From the IMG/VR virus record IMGVR_UViG_3300007516_000141, positions 1 through 24,304 of that record: a stretch of 24,304 nt of DNA; one strand, given 5' to 3'. The notes below the pieces were generated by a model. The model ran no database searches and was not told the origin of the DNA. It saw nothing but the letters and a program-made list of their open reading frames with translations. The stretch's first letter is position 1. The number at the start of each line of letters is the position of its first letter. Source of the stretch: a virus. The position numbers were made by a program, and so were the translations under genes. Below are positions 23,262 through 24,304 of the stretch, piece by piece.

Positions 23262-23668
23262 ACATTATATCCGCAAAATATGCAAACGCGGGAAGCTCCG
23301 CCGTCACCATCGTTACGCAGGAAGCCGGGGCCGTAGCTATTCAGCGCGATGGGCCGGATGTCTCAGGCGGCTGGCGCGCTGCCTACGACGCATGGAGCGG
23401 CGACACTGCGGCCTACGAAGCTCCCGCCATCGACTATATTGCCGAGGCGGAATCGCATATCGCGTCCTATTTTTCGACCGCTCGACTACTGCAAATGAAA
23501 GTGTGGTGGGACACGTTCCCGCATGAATCAACCCCAAAACTTGCCGATTGTTTCCAGTGGGCGGACGGCATAACGCGAAAGGCTCTTGGCGGATCAAATG
23601 ACTTTTCTGAAGCTCCCTATGCCTTTCCCGAAATCGCAACAGAATCTCTCTCTATCCCAACACCATAA
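23258..23668 (+). CDS. Small protein following the fibre (assembly/companion candidate)
   Basis: A 136-residue protein coupled to the fibre gene by ATGA. It begins NIISAKYANAGSSAVTIVTQ, a short beta-like segment, then VSGGWRAAYDAWSGDTAAYE and an acidic, aromatic-rich middle, and ends in a Ser/Pro tail. Small proteins with an N-terminal strand pair, a W-x-x-x-x-x-W region and a proline-containing YEAP/YxP element are often encoded just after podophage or cyanophage fibres, where some act as fibre chaperones or caps. That role is inferred from position only. No known catalytic motif is seen. Confidence 0.65.
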   Translation: MNIISAKYANAGSSAVTIVTQEAGAVAIQRDGPDVSGGWRAAYDAWSGDTAAYEAPAIDYIAEAESHIASYFSTARLLQMKVWWDTFPHESTPKLADCFQWADGITRKALGGSNDFSEAPYAFPEIATESLSIPTP

Positions 23669-23673
23669 ACACC

Positions 23674-24018
23674 ATGAAAAAGACACTCGAAATCGCCCTT
23701 GCAATCCTCCTGATTGCCACAGTCACCGCCATTGCTGCCACGGCAGGGATCGGAACGGTATCAGTCACCGCGACGGAAACCACTGTCCTTGCAGCAAATG
23801 CTCAACGCACTTGGGTGATCCTGCAAAACAACTCGGCGGCGGACATTTACATTAAGGTGGATTCGTCAACGGATGCAGTCACTACCGCCAATGGACTCAA
23901 GGTCTCTGCGTCTGGCGGCAGTCTGACGATGGATGCCGGGACCGCACCTGTCCGCAATGCCATTACCGCAATCGTTGCCAGCGGAACAAGCTCTCTCTCT
24001 TATCAATGGGGAAACTAA
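23674..24018 (+). CDS. Phage beta-domain protein with N-terminal Sec signal or anchor
   Basis: A 114-residue protein. Residues 1-25 (KKT, then a run of L/I/A/V ending AATAG) form a signal-peptide-like start with a possible cleavage after an Ala near residues 21-24. The rest (about 26-114) is beta-rich: TVSVTATETTVLAANAQRTW, VILQNNSAADIYIKVDSS, and a Gly/Ser loop. This resembles a small structural domain found in many phage head or fibre proteins, in which a QNNS-x-x-x-(V/I)YI core is typical and which normally has no signal peptide. Export to the periplasm or surface is therefore implied. It is followed two bases later by another gene with a signal peptide. Confidence 0.7.
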   Translation: MKKTLEIALAILLIATVTAIAATAGIGTVSVTATETTVLAANAQRTWVILQNNSAADIYIKVDSSTDAVTTANGLKVSASGGSLTMDAGTAPVRNAITAIVASGTSSLSYQWGN

Positions 24019-24020
24019 AA

Positions 24021-24304
24021 ATGAAAAAGCTGATTCTTCTTCTCGCAATTTTGTTGCCCTCTCTTTGTTGGGCAGAAATTAAAATCAACGAGCCAATTTC
24101 CGGTGCAGCGCAGACGGCACTGGATGCGAAGCTGGCCCTAACTGGCGGGACGGTCACGGGCTCGGTCCTAGTCGATGGCAACACGACCCTTGGAGACGCC
24201 AGCGGGGACACAGTGACGATCAACGCGGGGACAGTCACGGCGGCAAATGCCACAGACGTGAGCAGCACTCGGCTTGCCAATGTGGGGGCGTTGGATGATC
24301 GCTA
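24021..24304 (+). CDS. Fibre-like repeat protein with Sec signal peptide (partial, cut by window end)
   Basis: The frame opens at ATG 24021 and is still open at the right edge (94 full codons). The start MKKLILLLAILLPSLCWA is a clear Sec signal with a probable signal peptidase I site after CWA. A lipobox is not convincing because Leu, not Gly/Ala/Ser, precedes the Cys. The mature part begins EIKINEPISGAAQTALDAKL and continues LTGGTVTGSVLVDGNTTLGD, then DTVTINAGTVTAAN. These are Gly/Thr/Val turns typical of beta-helical or collagen-like phage side fibres. The combination of a fibre-type body with a secretion signal is unusual. The C terminus and total length are unknown. Confidence 0.75.
   Translation, partial: MKKLILLLAILLPSLCWAEIKINEPISGAAQTALDAKLALTGGTVTGSVLVDGNTTLGDASGDTVTINAGTVTAANATDVSSTRLANVGALDDR

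Noticed and set aside
24051-24077. Lipobox in the last, partial gene
   Set aside because: The residues before Cys are P-S-L; a lipobox needs a small residue directly before Cys. A signal peptidase I site fits better.

Overview
This 24.3 kb window is the late (packaging, head, tail and ejection) half of a short-tailed phage, a podovirus built on the T7 plan. All genes lie on the + strand and are tightly packed. The T7 gene 8-17 order can be read almost completely: portal, scaffold, capsid, tail tube A, tail tube B, internal virion proteins, tail fibre. Unlike T7, the small and large terminase genes come first, as in Sf6/BPP-1-type genomes. T7-type tubular tail proteins and a virion lysozyme point to a Gram-negative host. 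The host phylum cannot be fixed from sequence alone, and nothing shows whether this is a free phage or a prophage: no integrase, repressor or att site is visible.

Layout. 1-191: tail of an upstream reading frame, a weak hairpin terminator and a possible promoter. 192-4258: terminase small and large subunits, two small conserved phage proteins and the portal, mostly linked by ATGA stop/start overlaps. 4255-6127: a Bbp19-like protein, a small gene carrying a complete tRNA(CAT) inside its reading frame, an AT-rich basic protein and the scaffold, closed by a strong terminator. 6192-6394: capsid leader with a candidate promoter. 6395-7872: major capsid and a small head protein, closed by a second strong terminator. 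7880-10935: tail tube A and B (nozzle). 10932-21831: ejection module, comprising a gp13-like GNAT-fold protein, a gp14-like protein, a gp15-like protein with a C-terminal GH24 lysozyme domain, and a 2523-residue protein in the gp16 position. 21882-24304: tail fibre, a small companion protein, and two proteins with apparent Sec signal peptides, the last cut by the window edge.

Two things stand out. First, a canonical 75-nt tRNA with encoded CCA lies wholly inside the coding sequence at 4557-4907, in phase and without a stop. Second, the gp16-position protein looks like a phage polyvalent protein. It carries two different ADP-ribosyltransferase-like domains in successive slots, each bordered by a repeated PL-x-x-RF...INYSI signature. 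The second slot is much more AT-rich than its surroundings and is bordered by an exact 20-bp direct repeat. This suggests exchangeable effector cassettes delivered into the host together with the genome.

Functional assignments rest on motifs, gene order and remembered family features. No database search was possible.
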